Positions 17,118-24,998 of a stretch of DNA of 64,000 nucleotides are shown here, in pieces. The translations under genes were made by a program, and so were the position numbers. The first letter of the stretch is position 1. Each line of letters begins with the position of its first letter. Origin of the DNA: CAILZL01 sp963791615 (GTDB lineage: Bacteria; Pseudomonadota; Gammaproteobacteria; Steroidobacterales; Steroidobacteraceae); NCBI GenBank assembly GCA_963791615.1, contig CAWBTE010000019.1, forward strand, positions 25,955-89,954, read 5' to 3'. The notes under the pieces were generated by a model. It was not told the DNA's origin and did not search any database. It saw only the letters and a list, made by a program, of their open reading frames with translations.

Positions 17118-17980
17118 GGATCAACCTGTAATAGCTCCGTTACCCACACACCCACATGCAGGCTGGCGCCGGGAGGCCCGAAGAATGAGCCGGCAACCGG
17201 TGATACCGATTCAGGCAGGCGCGCGACCGCAACGGCGATGTGTTTGCTGCTGGCCATTTCGCCGATGGTTGGATCAAAACCTTTCCAGCCCGCGCCCGGT
17301 AAATACACTTCAGCCCAGGCATGCGTGGCGCCAAAGTTCCAGCCGGAAGTGGGAGCGTGCAGGTAGCCGCTGACAAAGCGCGCTGCAAGACCGAGACAAC
17401 GTGCCGCCTCCATGAACAGATTGGCAAAGTCACGACACGAACCCGTGCCACGTTGCAGGGTTTCAGTGGCTGATTGCACGCCGGGCTCTTCGCGCACCTG
17501 GTATTCAAAGGTTTCATGGATGCCAACACACAGTCGTTGCAACAGCGTGTAGGTTTGTATCGCTTCACCGGAATGCCAGAATCTTTCCAGCCAGACGCGC
17601 AAGGCACTGCGTTCATCGGGAAACTGTGGCAGCAGGTAGGGTTGCAGGATGGCGCTGGCCTCGGCTTCATAGCTGAAGGGGTAATTCACCGCATGATCCG
17701 CCACCATGAAATCCAGTGGTGATTCGTCATAGTGCTGCACGATGACTTCACTGAGGATCGCGAGTTGCGTGGCGCTGCTGTCGAAACTGGCGATGGCTAC
17801 CGAGTTGTCGTACGCATCGCGCAGCCAGTGCAGGCTGGCGACGGGTGAAGTTTCCAGCGTGGAAGATTCGATGTGCAGCTCATGACCTTCACGCGGTCGC
17901 AGCAGCAGTCGATGCGGCGCCAGTTGTACCGTACCGGTGAAGTTGTACCAGGTACGGTGAATGATTTTCAGGCGTCGCAC
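17114..17980 (-). CDS. Transglutaminase-like cysteine protease family protein
   Basis: A 288-residue protein with the bacterial transglutaminase-like N-terminal domain (HRTWYNFTGTVQLAPHRLLLRPR) followed by the transglutaminase core. The catalytic triad is visible as Cys in GTGSCRDFA, His in ATHAWAEVY and Asp in GFDPTIGE. There is no signal peptide, so it acts in the cytoplasm as a peptidase or amidase. Members often neighbour DUF403 and circularly permuted ATP-grasp genes, which are absent here. It is coupled to the downstream helicase by an ATGA overlap. Confidence 0.87.
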   Translation of the reverse strand: MRRLKIIHRTWYNFTGTVQLAPHRLLLRPREGHELHIESSTLETSPVASLHWLRDAYDNSVAIASFDSSATQLAILSEVIVQHYDESPLDFMVADHAVNYPFSYEAEASAILQPYLLPQFPDERSALRVWLERFWHSGEAIQTYTLLQRLCVGIHETFEYQVREEPGVQSATETLQRGTGSCRDFANLFMEAARCLGLAARFVSGYLHAPTSGWNFGATHAWAEVYLPGAGWKGFDPTIGEMASSKHIAVAVARLPESVSPVAGSFFGPPGASLHVGVWVTELLQVDP

Positions 17981-17994
17981 GTTGCCGAAGCGGG

Positions 17995-18114
17995 TCAGGG
18001 AAGCTGGAAGGACGCGCGATCAGTCTTCTTGGCTTTTTTCGCGGCGCGCTTCTCTTCAAGTGACTTGGCAGGTTTTTTCTTCTCCTGCTTTTTCTGGTTC
18101 ATGCCCTTGCTCAT
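17995..18114 (-). CDS. Small lysine-rich protein, 39 residues
   Basis: An ATG at 18114 preceded by CGGAG opens a 39-codon frame that starts MSKGMNQKKQEKKKPAKSLE and ends DRASFQLP. Nearly half of the residues are Lys, Arg or Glu, and the middle is EKRAAKKAKK. It lies on the same strand just upstream of the transglutaminase gene (14 nt gap). Short basic proteins of this kind are widespread and unassigned in gammaproteobacteria. The ribosome site, compact placement and sharp basic composition support a real gene. Confidence 0.6.
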   Translation of the reverse strand: MSKGMNQKKQEKKKPAKSLEEKRAAKKAKKTDRASFQLP

Positions 18115-18161
18115 GTGCAATGCTCCGGTTGGATCAGGTGGGGTCAGAAGTCTGTGGGGTA

Positions 18162-18350
18162 CTACGGCCGCAGCGCACGTACTCGTCCGCGCAGCTTGAG
18201 CACTTCAGCGTGCAACTGGGCATTCAACTCCCGGGCGCGAGAGAGCTGCCACCACAGGACAGTGGTGATGCAGGCCAGAATCAGCGTGAGAAAGACATAC
18301 AGCACGAAAGCCCTTGGGTGATGAACAGTACGCCCTGCGGGCTGGCCCAT
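18162..18350 (-). CDS. Small single-pass membrane protein, 62 residues
   Basis: One transmembrane helix (about residues 14-36, AFVLYVFLTLILACITTVLW) is followed by a short heptad-like basic segment (ELNAQLHAEVLKLRGRVRAL). The layout is like FtsB/FtsL-type small bitopic proteins, but no family is recognised. The start at 18350 lacks a clear ribosome site. It sits in a run of minus-strand genes between the small Lys-rich gene and an unknown gene. Confidence 0.45.
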   Translation of the reverse strand: MGQPAGRTVHHPRAFVLYVFLTLILACITTVLWWQLSRARELNAQLHAEVLKLRGRVRALRP

Positions 18351-18389
18351 AGCGGCGAAGGAAGCTTCGCGAGTGATTGAAGCTGCCGA

Positions 18390-18647
18390 CTATTTGCGAG
18401 CAGGCTTGATGCGCGGACGAGTCTTGCCGGCACTGCGTTCATTCAGCCGATCAATCATGTCCTGCACAAGATACTGCACTTCTGCCAGACCACCGGGTCG
18501 GGCGCCATTGATGAGGTTGGTGCCCTGCGCAATCACATACTGGTGCCAGATGCCGTCGCTGTCCTGCGGGGTGGCCATGGGCGTGATGGAGGCCAGGCGA
18601 TACTGGACTTCCTGAGTCAGGGTGGTCATTGCTGAAGCATTTATCAT
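18390..18647 (-). CDS. Conserved-looking hypothetical protein, 85 residues
   Basis: From the ATG at 18647 the protein starts MINASAMTTLTQEVQYRLAS, continues ATPQDSDGIWHQYVIAQGTN and ends in a basic tail (ERSAGKTRPRIKPARK). It has no signal peptide or membrane segment. The middle (GGLAEVQYLVQDMIDRLNER) looks helical. A second possible start is the ATG at 18629. No family is recognised. Codon use is like that of neighbouring genes. Confidence 0.5.
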   Translation of the reverse strand: MINASAMTTLTQEVQYRLASITPMATPQDSDGIWHQYVIAQGTNLINGARPGGLAEVQYLVQDMIDRLNERSAGKTRPRIKPARK

Positions 18648-18876
18648 GCCGACACCATACACCCTGGCGGGTCGGCGCACCTGACTATCGTAGCGGGGGG
18701 CGACGACTTCAGGGCATTCACAGGCCTTGGGGCACCCTGCGCGCAGGTGAGGAAACACCGGGTAATCAGGACGGTCATGCTCCCGGCGACGATGTGATTG
18801 GTCGCTACTACACCGGCTTTCCCTATCGACTGTAACGAGGTATATAGTTCAGGAGATCAATTTTTCGAGGTGTTTC

Positions 18877-19272
18877 ATGAAGAATACGAAAGCGTCGGTA
18901 CTGGTGGCGCTCGCGCTGCTGGTGTCTCCGGTTTCGCTGTTTGCCCACCACGGCACGGCGGGGACTTACGATCAAACCAAGGTGGTCAAAGTGTCGGGGG
19001 TCGTGAAGCAGTTTCTTTGGCGGAATCCTCACTGCATCTTGCTCCTGACCGGCAAGGACGCAGCGGGCAAGGAGGTGACTTACTCCTTCGAGATAGGCAG
19101 TCCGGGCTCGCTGGTGGGGCGCGGCTTCTCCCGCGATTCGTTCAAAGTGGGCGACACCGTGGCCTTCGACATGCACCCTGCATTTGGCAACCCGAATGTG
19201 GGCCAGCCTGCTACCCGCACGTTCGTAATCAATGGCAAGGCTGTGACAGGGATCGCCGGAGGGGACGAATAA
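18877..19272 (+). CDS. Exported DUF6152-family protein
   Basis: A 131-residue protein with a clear signal peptide (MKNTKASVLVALALLVSPVS, cleavage likely after LFA) followed by HHGTAGTYD. The sequence then has VKVSGVVKQFLWRNPHC and a small beta-rich domain ending FVINGKAVTG. The pattern fits DUF6152, a periplasmic family of unknown function. A GAGGT ribosome site precedes the ATG. The stop overlaps the next start (TAATG), so the two exported proteins are coupled. Confidence 0.75.
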   Translation: MKNTKASVLVALALLVSPVSLFAHHGTAGTYDQTKVVKVSGVVKQFLWRNPHCILLLTGKDAAGKEVTYSFEIGSPGSLVGRGFSRDSFKVGDTVAFDMHPAFGNPNVGQPATRTFVINGKAVTGIAGGDE

Positions 19273-20054
19273 TGAAAATGTTTAACCAGTTTCTCGGCAT
19301 GGGCATGGCGTTCGCGCTGGTTCTGTCTATCGCATCGCAGGCGAAGGCTGCAGCCGACTTGAGCGGTGTGTGGATAGTCTCGGGTGGTGGCGGCGGTGGC
19401 AGCAGCACCTTCAGAAACAATCCCGAATCGGAATGGAGCACCGAAAAGCTGCCGTTCACACCCCAAGGCCGTGCTGCATTCGAAGCCAACCGCCCCGGCA
19501 AGGGCCCGCGGCTATTTAATAATCCGCAGGAGCGCACTGATCCGCTCACTCTGGGCAACCCTCCGGGCCTGTATCGCACCCTGGTTTACAGCCGGCCGAT
19601 GGAATTCGTGCAGACGCCCGGCAGACTCGTTCAGGTTTTCGAATGGAGCCGGGTGTGGCGACCCATCTACACCGATGGGCGTCCAGTTCCCAAGGACATG
19701 CCGGCAGGGCCTTACTGGTACGGGCACTCGGTGGGGCATTGGGAAGGTGACACGCTGGTGGTGAACACCATGTCACTGGATTCACGCGCGTGGCTGGACG
19801 AATGGGGTACGCCCTTCAGCGACGATGCGCGCATCGAGGAGCGCTGGCAGCGCGTCGCACCGGACATGTTGCAGTTGAAGATCACGGTCACCGATCCGTC
19901 GATGTATTCGAAGCCGTGGACCAGCATGCCGATCAACATGAAGCTGCAGAAGAAGGGTAGTGAGCTGAAGGAAGTCATTCATGCGCCCATTGATGAGGCT
20001 ACCTTCGATGCGCTCATAGCCAAGCCTGCCGGTGGCGCTTCATCGGCAAAGTAG
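19272..20054 (+). CDS. Exported hypothetical protein, partner of the DUF6152 protein
   Basis: A 260-residue protein with a signal peptide (MKMFNQFLGMGMAFALVLSI, cleavage near AKAAA). The mature part begins ADLSGVWIVSGGGGGG and contains RTLVYSRPMEFVQTPGRLVQ and GHSVGHWEGDTLVVNTMSLD. The DLSGVW and GHWEGDTLVV stretches recur in secreted proteins that often accompany DUF6152 genes. No catalytic motif is recognised. The coupled start with the upstream gene suggests they work in the same periplasmic process. Function is unknown. Confidence 0.7.
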   Translation: MKMFNQFLGMGMAFALVLSIASQAKAAADLSGVWIVSGGGGGGSSTFRNNPESEWSTEKLPFTPQGRAAFEANRPGKGPRLFNNPQERTDPLTLGNPPGLYRTLVYSRPMEFVQTPGRLVQVFEWSRVWRPIYTDGRPVPKDMPAGPYWYGHSVGHWEGDTLVVNTMSLDSRAWLDEWGTPFSDDARIEERWQRVAPDMLQLKITVTDPSMYSKPWTSMPINMKLQKKGSELKEVIHAPIDEATFDALIAKPAGGASSAK

Positions 20055-20101
20055 TGTGTGCTTGTCAATCGCGGTATCCATTTATCCTGCGGGAATTAAT
20101 C

Positions 20102-20440
20102 ATGTCGAACAGAACCTGTCTTGCTATGTTGTTCATTGCCACTGCAACCTTGACGCAGCATGCCGCAGCTGCTGCCGCAGACGAAGGACATACAGAGCGT
20201 ACCGTGCGTTTCAAGGAACTTGATAAAAGTGGTGATAGCAAAATCAGTCTTGTGGAATTTCAGACACGCCCTTCCCATGCCGACGTAGTGGCCGGCAGAG
20301 TGACGCCACCTCCAAGTGACAAAGAGCTGACCGACCGTGCTGTGCGTTTCAAACAACTGGACCTGGACAAGGATGGATTCCTGAGCTTCCCGGAATTCGA
20401 GGCCACCATGACGACGCCCCAGCCGGGCAGCGCGAAGTAG
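20102..20440 (+). CDS. Exported EF-hand calcium-binding protein
   Basis: A 112-residue protein with a signal peptide (MSNRTCLAMLFIATATLTQ, cleavage near AAAA) and two EF-hand loops. These are DKSGDSKISLVE at about residues 41-52 and DLDKDGFLSFPE at about residues 86-97, each with acidic ligands at positions 1, 5 and 12. The two halves share a RFK-LD lead-in and look like an internal duplication. It probably binds calcium in the periplasm or outside. The start ATG at 20102 lies 47 nt after the upstream stop, in the same direction as the other exported genes. Confidence 0.8.
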   Translation: MSNRTCLAMLFIATATLTQHAAAAAADEGHTERTVRFKELDKSGDSKISLVEFQTRPSHADVVAGRVTPPPSDKELTDRAVRFKQLDLDKDGFLSFPEFEATMTTPQPGSAK

Positions 20441-20559
20441 GGCCGATGAATTAGAGGGTGACTCTTCAACAAGATGATTGCTGGAGACAATCATTCTGGC
20501 GGCGGCACTACGTGTGGCTAACAGTACGCCACATTTTTATTCTTTATCAGGAGTTGCAC

Positions 20560-22098
20560 GTGCTGCCAAAAGCAATCACTTCTACGGGTCTGATATTTGT
20601 TGCTCTCAGTCAGTCCGCGCTGGCTGCAACTTCGTGTGAGACTCTGGCTTCACTGAAGTTGCCCGACACAACCATTACGCTCGCCACTGAGATAGCGTCC
20701 GGTGCATTCGTTCCCGCCGATGGCGGTGGTCGGCGCGGTGCTGCTGCGTTCGCAGCGCTGCCCGCGTTTTGCAGAGTCGCGGGTGTCATCCGGCCGTCTT
20801 CGGATTCGAACATAAAATTTGAAGTATGGATGCCGCTTGAGGGATGGAATGAGCGGTTCCAGGGAGTTGGCAATGGTGGTCTCGCCGGAACAATCAGCTA
20901 TCCGGCCATGGCTGCCGCGCTGTCTGGCGGATACGCCACCGCCAGCACCGATACCGGCCATGCGGCGGAAGCAGACGGCACGGCAAACTGGGCGATGGGC
21001 AGCCCCGACCGCATCAAGGATTTCGGTCATCGTGCCGTGCACGAGATGACTGTGAAGAGCAAGGCGGTGGTCGCTGCATACTTCGGTTCGCAGCCGCGTT
21101 ACTCCTACTGGATCGGTTGCTCTGAAGGCGGTCGGCAGGGCATGGGTGAGGCGCAGCGTTTCCCCGGCGACTACGACGGCATCGTCGCCGGTGCGCCGGT
21201 GTTCGGCTGGACCCGTACGCAGACGCGCAATCTCGGCCTGCAGAAAATCCAGCGCGAGGACCCGGCGGCGTTCGTCCCCGGCAGCAAGTTGAAAGTGTTG
21301 CATCAGGAAGTCATGAATCAGTGCGATACGCGGGACGGAGTCAAGGATGGCGTGATCACCCATCCGCCTGCCTGCAACATCGACTGGTCGAAGATGATCT
21401 GCAAGGCGGGCGACCAGCCGAATTGCCTCACGGCCTCGCAGGCGAAGCTGATGCAGGCCGACTACGCCGGCTCAAGCAATCCGCGCACCGGCGAGCGCCT
21501 GATGTTCGGCCACGCCGTGGGCTTCGAGATCGAACATGGCGAGCGGACCAACTTCGCCGAGACGCCATCGCCCAACCGGCTGGAGGCTTCGGCCTTCTGG
21601 CGTTACTTCGTGTTCGACGATCCCAAGTGGGACGGCGCGAAGTTCGATTTCGACAAGGACGTGGCGTTCGCCGACCAGAAAGTCGGTGGCGACATGAACA
21701 ACTTCGATCCGAACCTGCGCGCCTTCAAGGCACGCGGTGGCAAACTGCTCCACTATCACGGCTGGTGGGATGCACAGCCGACACCGTACAACAGCATCGA
21801 CTATCACGAGCGCGTGCAGAAAGAGCTCGGCGGCAATGTCAGCGACTTCTATCGCCTGTTCATGGTCCCCGGCATGGGGCACTGCGGCGGCGGGCCTGGC
21901 ACGGATCAGTTCGACAAGATCGCCACGATTCGCGCGTGGGTGGAAGAAGGCAAGGCGCCGAACATGATTCATGCGGAGCACAAGACCGACGGCAAGGTGG
22001 ATAGCAGCCGGCCATTGTGTCCGCATCCGCAGGTTGCGAAATACAAGGGCTCCGGCAGCACGGATGAGGCTGCCAGCTTTACCTGCGCGCTGCCCTAA
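20560..22098 (+). CDS. Tannase/feruloyl esterase family protein, exported
   Basis: A 512-residue protein starting at a GTG preceded by AGGAG (7-nt spacer), with signal peptide MLPKAITSTGLIFVALSQSA ending in LAA. The tannase-family CS-D-HC signature is complete: the nucleophile in WIGCSEGGRQG, Asp in HGWWDAQPTP and His with its neighbouring Cys in PGMGHCGGG, the two cysteines forming the family's active-site disulfide. Such enzymes hydrolyse ester bonds of plant phenolics (tannins, feruloyl sugars) or related esters outside the cytoplasm. The true substrate is not predictable. A weak hairpin with a T-rich flank lies upstream at 20510-20540. Confidence 0.9.
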   Translation: MLPKAITSTGLIFVALSQSALAATSCETLASLKLPDTTITLATEIASGAFVPADGGGRRGAAAFAALPAFCRVAGVIRPSSDSNIKFEVWMPLEGWNERFQGVGNGGLAGTISYPAMAAALSGGYATASTDTGHAAEADGTANWAMGSPDRIKDFGHRAVHEMTVKSKAVVAAYFGSQPRYSYWIGCSEGGRQGMGEAQRFPGDYDGIVAGAPVFGWTRTQTRNLGLQKIQREDPAAFVPGSKLKVLHQEVMNQCDTRDGVKDGVITHPPACNIDWSKMICKAGDQPNCLTASQAKLMQADYAGSSNPRTGERLMFGHAVGFEIEHGERTNFAETPSPNRLEASAFWRYFVFDDPKWDGAKFDFDKDVAFADQKVGGDMNNFDPNLRAFKARGGKLLHYHGWWDAQPTPYNSIDYHERVQKELGGNVSDFYRLFMVPGMGHCGGGPGTDQFDKIATIRAWVEEGKAPNMIHAEHKTDGKVDSSRPLCPHPQVAKYKGSGSTDEAASFTCALP

Positions 22099-22278
22099 CG
22101 CAGTGTTGCTGGCCATGCGATCCGGTAAGGCTGATCTTTCCGGACCATACAGTTTTAAGTAGTCAGCACGCCTGCGTTCCACACGTGTTGGTGCCGCAGC
22201 GTCCATTCCGGGCGATGTTATTCGTAGCTAGCTCGCCATTCCGTGATACATCCACCCGTTGTGAGCTGGCTTGGCGCC

Positions 22279-23100
22279 CTACTGCGTCGTGGATGTGATG
22301 GCACCACTCGGCGCAATCGGCTCAAGCCCCCATCGACTCATCACCGCTGCGGCCGCCGGTGTCTGCAGGTGCCGGATGAACGCCCTTGCGGCTTCCGGCT
22401 CGCGCGTCGTGACGGGCATCGCGGCAGACATGATAGTGATCAGCTGGAACTCGCGTGGCAGCGGACCGAGCAGTTCGATGCCCGGCGTCAGCAACAGCTC
22501 GCAGTTCTGCTGAAAGGCCAGGTCCGCCTCACCCGTGATCAGCATCGTGGGCCCCGCAGCAGCGCCACCCGGTGGACGCCGCGTGCGGGCCTGCAATTCA
22601 TTGCCAATGCCAAGCTGCTCGGCAACGCGGACGAGGTGGTTGGCGCTCGGCGAGCCGGAGGCAGGGTTCGGATAAGTGATTCCCCGGGCAGCCAGTAGCG
22701 TGCGCTTGAGGGCATCGGCCGTGGCGACATCGGGCCTGGGAGCACCTTGCTTGACTGCGAAGCCCACCGGCGACCGGGCCAGATCAACCACGGAATCCGG
22801 CCGCACCTTGCCGGCCGCGAGCAATGCGTCGATGGCCGCACGCGTGCCGAAGTACACATCGGCGATCTCGCCGTTGCTCACCCGCCCGGCCATGGCCGTC
22901 GTGCCGCCGAATTCGGCACTCGCTGTGTGGCCGCTGGTCCGGTTGAAGGCGGGAAGTTGTTCGTCGAATACGCGCTGGAAAGCAATCGTCGACAATACCT
23001 TGACCTCGGCCGCCTCGGCGAGCATGGATGACGCACCGAGCACGATAGCGAGCACAGCGGCCAGATGAGTAGCAAGACGAGTGGCAATCGGCTGATTCAT
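22279..23100 (-). CDS. Periplasmic solute-binding protein (molybdate-binding ModA-like)
   Basis: From the ATG at 23100, preceded by GGGGAGA, the 273-residue protein has a signal peptide (MNQPIATRLATHLAAVLAIV, cleavage near AEA) and a type II periplasmic-binding fold. It has VKVLSTIAFQRVFDEQLPAF at the N-terminus and EADLAFQQNCELL before the C-terminal ligand region. It resembles ModA-type and related binding proteins. No permease or ATPase gene is adjacent, so it is an orphan, and the ligand may not be molybdate. Confidence 0.75.
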   Translation of the reverse strand: MNQPIATRLATHLAAVLAIVLGASSMLAEAAEVKVLSTIAFQRVFDEQLPAFNRTSGHTASAEFGGTTAMAGRVSNGEIADVYFGTRAAIDALLAAGKVRPDSVVDLARSPVGFAVKQGAPRPDVATADALKRTLLAARGITYPNPASGSPSANHLVRVAEQLGIGNELQARTRRPPGGAAAGPTMLITGEADLAFQQNCELLLTPGIELLGPLPREFQLITIMSAAMPVTTREPEAARAFIRHLQTPAAAAVMSRWGLEPIAPSGAITSTTQ

Positions 23101-23117
23101 CGCGGATCTCCCCACGA

Positions 23118-23444
23118 ATGGCGTTGTGGCGGCCAACGTATACGATGGCCCCACGGGAAGTCCAGCTGCGGCTGTGCAGTGCGTTTGAATTGTATCGCCA
23201 GCTGGTACCACAAGGCGTCCTCTCGCTGGAGCACGCGGTACTGCTGACCAACTCACTGATGCGTGACAGCGAGCTGGTGCTGACACATTGCGGAGGCTGT
23301 GGATGTGCCGTCATGACCGATCGCTATGGGGCGATTCGTCGCACCTGCAAGCACTGTCATGATCCGCCGGTGGATCGTGACAGTGTGACGGAAGCCGAGA
23401 TGGCGTCGCTGTTGGAACCCGTCATGCAGCAGCGGTTGTTCTGA
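23118..23444 (+). CDS. FlhC-like zinc-finger regulator, short form
   Basis: A 108-residue protein whose second half (SELVLTHCGGCGCAVMTDRY, then TCKHCHDPP) strongly resembles the C-terminal zinc-binding region of the flagellar activator FlhC. In E. coli FlhC the corresponding pattern is CNCCGGNF...CSLCQPP. The FlhC N-terminal half is mostly missing. It starts 17 nt from the divergent ModA-like gene; an ATG at 23145 is an alternative start. No flagellar gene is in the window. It could be a standalone regulator or a truncated FlhC. The assignment is by motif only. Confidence 0.55.
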   Translation: MALWRPTYTMAPREVQLRLCSAFELYRQLVPQGVLSLEHAVLLTNSLMRDSELVLTHCGGCGCAVMTDRYGAIRRTCKHCHDPPVDRDSVTEAEMASLLEPVMQQRLF

Positions 23445-23488
23445 TCGATTGATGTGACAGTTGCTTATGGGGAACCGTATTTCAGTCA

Positions 23489-23815
23489 TCATGCTGCTGC
23501 CTTGGCTTTCAGGGGGCGAACTTGTCGGGTGATGTCCTTGGCTTTGGCGATTTCGGCGACACGCAGATCGTGACTAGTCTGCAGGTTGAGCCATGAACGG
23601 GCATCGCCGCCAAAATACCGCGCCAGTCGCAGGGCGGTGTCCGGAGTCACCCCACGTCGCTCACGCACGATGTCGTTCAGCCGGGTGGTTGGTATTCCCA
23701 GATTCTTGGCCAGCGCGTTGACACTCACTTCAAGTGGAACAATGTAATCTTCGCGCAGGACTTCACCGGGATGAACCGGCCGCATGCCATTCTTGATCGT
23801 CATGGTGGTACTCAT
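23489..23815 (-). CDS. higA: HigA-family antitoxin
   Basis: A 108-residue XRE-type protein beginning with the hallmark RPVHPGEVLREDYIVPL and a helix-turn-helix (VNALAKNLGIPTTRLNDIVRERR). This is the HigA/VapI antitoxin type, which neutralises the toxin and represses its own operon. It follows the toxin gene by 6 nt, in the reversed toxin-first order usual for HigBA. It ends in a basic Lys/Ala tail. Confidence 0.9.
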   Translation of the reverse strand: MSTTMTIKNGMRPVHPGEVLREDYIVPLEVSVNALAKNLGIPTTRLNDIVRERRGVTPDTALRLARYFGGDARSWLNLQTSHDLRVAEIAKAKDITRQVRPLKAKAAA

Positions 23816-23821
23816 GGTGTG

Positions 23822-24100
23822 CTAGTGGTAGTCAACAATCTCCACGGACTCAATGCCGGTGGTGGTCCAGCGAAAGCACAATCGCCATTGGTCATTGATC
23901 CGGATGCTGTAAGAGCCGGCACGATTACCTTTGAGTTCTTCCAGTCGGTTACCTGGCGGTGACTTCAGGAACTCCAGGGTCTCGGCGGCATCCAGTTGCG
24001 CCAGCTTGCGGGTCGCGACCTTGGCTATCGCGGCAAAGCGCCTGGATTTGCCAGTCTCGAATAGAGACCGGGTGTCCGCGCAGCGAAAACTCTTGATCAT
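23822..24100 (-). CDS. higB: HigB-family mRNA-interferase toxin
   Basis: A 92-residue RelE-superfamily toxin (MIKSFRCADTRSLFETGKSR; C-terminal part YSIRINDQWRLCFRW and VEIVDYH). HigB cleaves mRNA on the ribosome. The conserved catalytic basic residues and C-terminal His are present, so it looks intact. Toxin precedes antitoxin as expected for HigBA. A TTAACG-N5-CGTTAA palindrome lies 25 nt upstream. Confidence 0.9.
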   Translation of the reverse strand: MIKSFRCADTRSLFETGKSRRFAAIAKVATRKLAQLDAAETLEFLKSPPGNRLEELKGNRAGSYSIRINDQWRLCFRWTTTGIESVEIVDYH

Positions 24101-24125
24101 GGTGGCAGCTTAGCCAATTTGTTGC

Positions 24126-24142
24126 TTAACGACAAGCGTTAA
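24126..24142. promoter_or_regulatory. Putative HigA operator upstream of higB
   Basis: TTAACG and CGTTAA form a perfect inverted repeat around a 5-nt spacer. On the minus strand it overlaps a reasonable promoter (TTGTCG, 17 nt, TAAGCT) for higBA. Autorepression by HigA at such palindromes is family knowledge; the exact promoter is inferred. Confidence 0.55.
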
Positions 24143-24180
24143 ATAGGTTGATGGGAGGTTAGTTCGGAGTGCGCCATCCC

Positions 24181-24312
24181 TTACCTTGAGAACAGGCGGA
24201 TCAACAGGTAGTACCCCATCAGGCAGAGCACACTGCCGATAGAGATCCCCATCATGAGCCAGAACGGATAATTGGGCAGTGCACGACGTAGTGTGAGTGA
24301 TTCGTGATTCAC
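24181..24312 (-). CDS. Tiny membrane protein, 43 residues (copy 1, full length)
   Basis: A GTG at 24312 opens a 43-codon frame: a polar N-terminus (MNHESLTLRRALPNYPFWL) followed by one transmembrane helix and a basic end (MGYYLLIRLFSR). The last 24 residues are repeated at 24999-25100. Between the two copies, five of the six differing codons are synonymous, which is strong evidence that this frame is translated and selected. It sits between the HigBA and ParDE modules on the same strand. Function is unknown. A toxin-like membrane peptide or a small structural membrane protein is possible. No clear ribosome site is visible. Confidence 0.6.
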   Translation of the reverse strand: MNHESLTLRRALPNYPFWLMMGISIGSVLCLMGYYLLIRLFSR

Positions 24313-24337
24313 TTACTGCAACGTGTCAAAGTGTGGA

Positions 24338-24613
24338 TTATCGATCTTCGCGCGTATGCCAGATACGCAGGATGTAGAGGATGGACTCGCGTAACTCATA
24401 ACGAATCTCGTAGCGTCCAACCAGTAACCGGCGTACTTCGCGCGGTTCAAATTCTTCCAGCCGCTCGCCGATGCGGGGTTGTTGCAGCAGCTTGGCGGGG
24501 GCAGCGGTAAGAGACTGTACCGTGCGGGCTGCCGCTGCGGGATTGACGGGCGACAGGAATTCGTACAGCCGGACCACATCGGCCAGAGCAGAACGGGTCC
24601 ACTGCAGTTTCAT
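24338..24613 (-). CDS. parE: ParE/RelE-family toxin
   Basis: A 91-residue toxin of the ParE/RelE superfamily (MKLQWTRSALADVVRLYEFL, RRLLVGRYEIRYEL, ILYILRIWHTREDR). The C-terminal IWHTRE-DR motif is typical of ParE proteins, which poison DNA gyrase. Its start overlaps the antitoxin stop by 4 nt (ATGA). It appears intact. Confidence 0.88.
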   Translation of the reverse strand: MKLQWTRSALADVVRLYEFLSPVNPAAAARTVQSLTAAPAKLLQQPRIGERLEEFEPREVRRLLVGRYEIRYELRESILYILRIWHTREDR

Positions 24614-24873
24614 TTGCGGGGCACCGGCAGCGGCTTCTTGGTATTCAGGCTGGCCGCCCAGGCTTGCACTGACTGGTGATCAATGACCTGGCCTGCGTCC
24701 ACCTCTGCCAAGGCGTCCAGCGTGAGGGCGCGACGTTCCTCTTCCTGATCTATCCAGGCCGACAGCGCCTGCTTGATGACCCAGCCCCGGGGGCGCTCCA
24801 GGCGCGCAGCGACCTGGTCGACGCGTTTAGCGAGCGCCAGCGGTACATGCGCGGTCAGGACCTTGGTGCTCAT
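24610..24873 (-). CDS. parD: Ribbon-helix-helix antitoxin (ParD/CopG type)
   Basis: An 87-residue protein with an N-terminal ribbon-helix-helix (KVLTAHVPLALAKRVDQVAA, then PRGWVIKQALSAWID) and a C-terminal toxin-binding tail. It is the first gene of the ParDE operon and would repress it. A GGAG ribosome site precedes the ATG at 24873. Three phased TAATCA repeats just upstream fit a ribbon-helix-helix operator. Confidence 0.87.
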   Translation of the reverse strand: MSTKVLTAHVPLALAKRVDQVAARLERPRGWVIKQALSAWIDQEEERRALTLDALAEVDAGQVIDHQSVQAWAASLNTKKPLPVPRK

Positions 24874-24888
24874 GGCGTTCTCCAGAAA

Positions 24889-24933
24889 TAATCAGTCTTA
24901 ATCAGGAATAATCATAGTAAAACAGGCTGATTA
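24889..24933. promoter_or_regulatory. Helically phased TAATCA repeats, probable ParD operator
   Basis: TAATCA occurs at 24889, 24899 and 24909, exactly 10 bp apart (one helical turn), and an inverted copy TGATTA lies at 24928-24933. The array starts 15 nt upstream of the parD start codon. Ribbon-helix-helix repressors bind such short repeats cooperatively on one face of DNA. The link to this ParD is inferred from position. Confidence 0.6.
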
Positions 24934-24998
24934 CCGCAAGCCGAGGACGGCGCAGCTGGTTGAAGGGCGGGAGCAAACGGACTCCGAGCCGACAGCAA

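Noticed and set aside
20473..20545. Hairpins before the tannase gene (ATGATTG/CAATCAT and GTGGC/GCCAC followed by ATTTTTATT) considered as terminators or a riboswitch.
   Set aside because: The stems are only 5-7 bp and do not match a known riboswitch. At best a weak terminator of the EF-hand gene.
22099..22278. Region between the tannase and ModA-like genes checked for a terminator or small gene.
   Set aside because: Only an imperfect CCGG-based hairpin is present, without a T-run.
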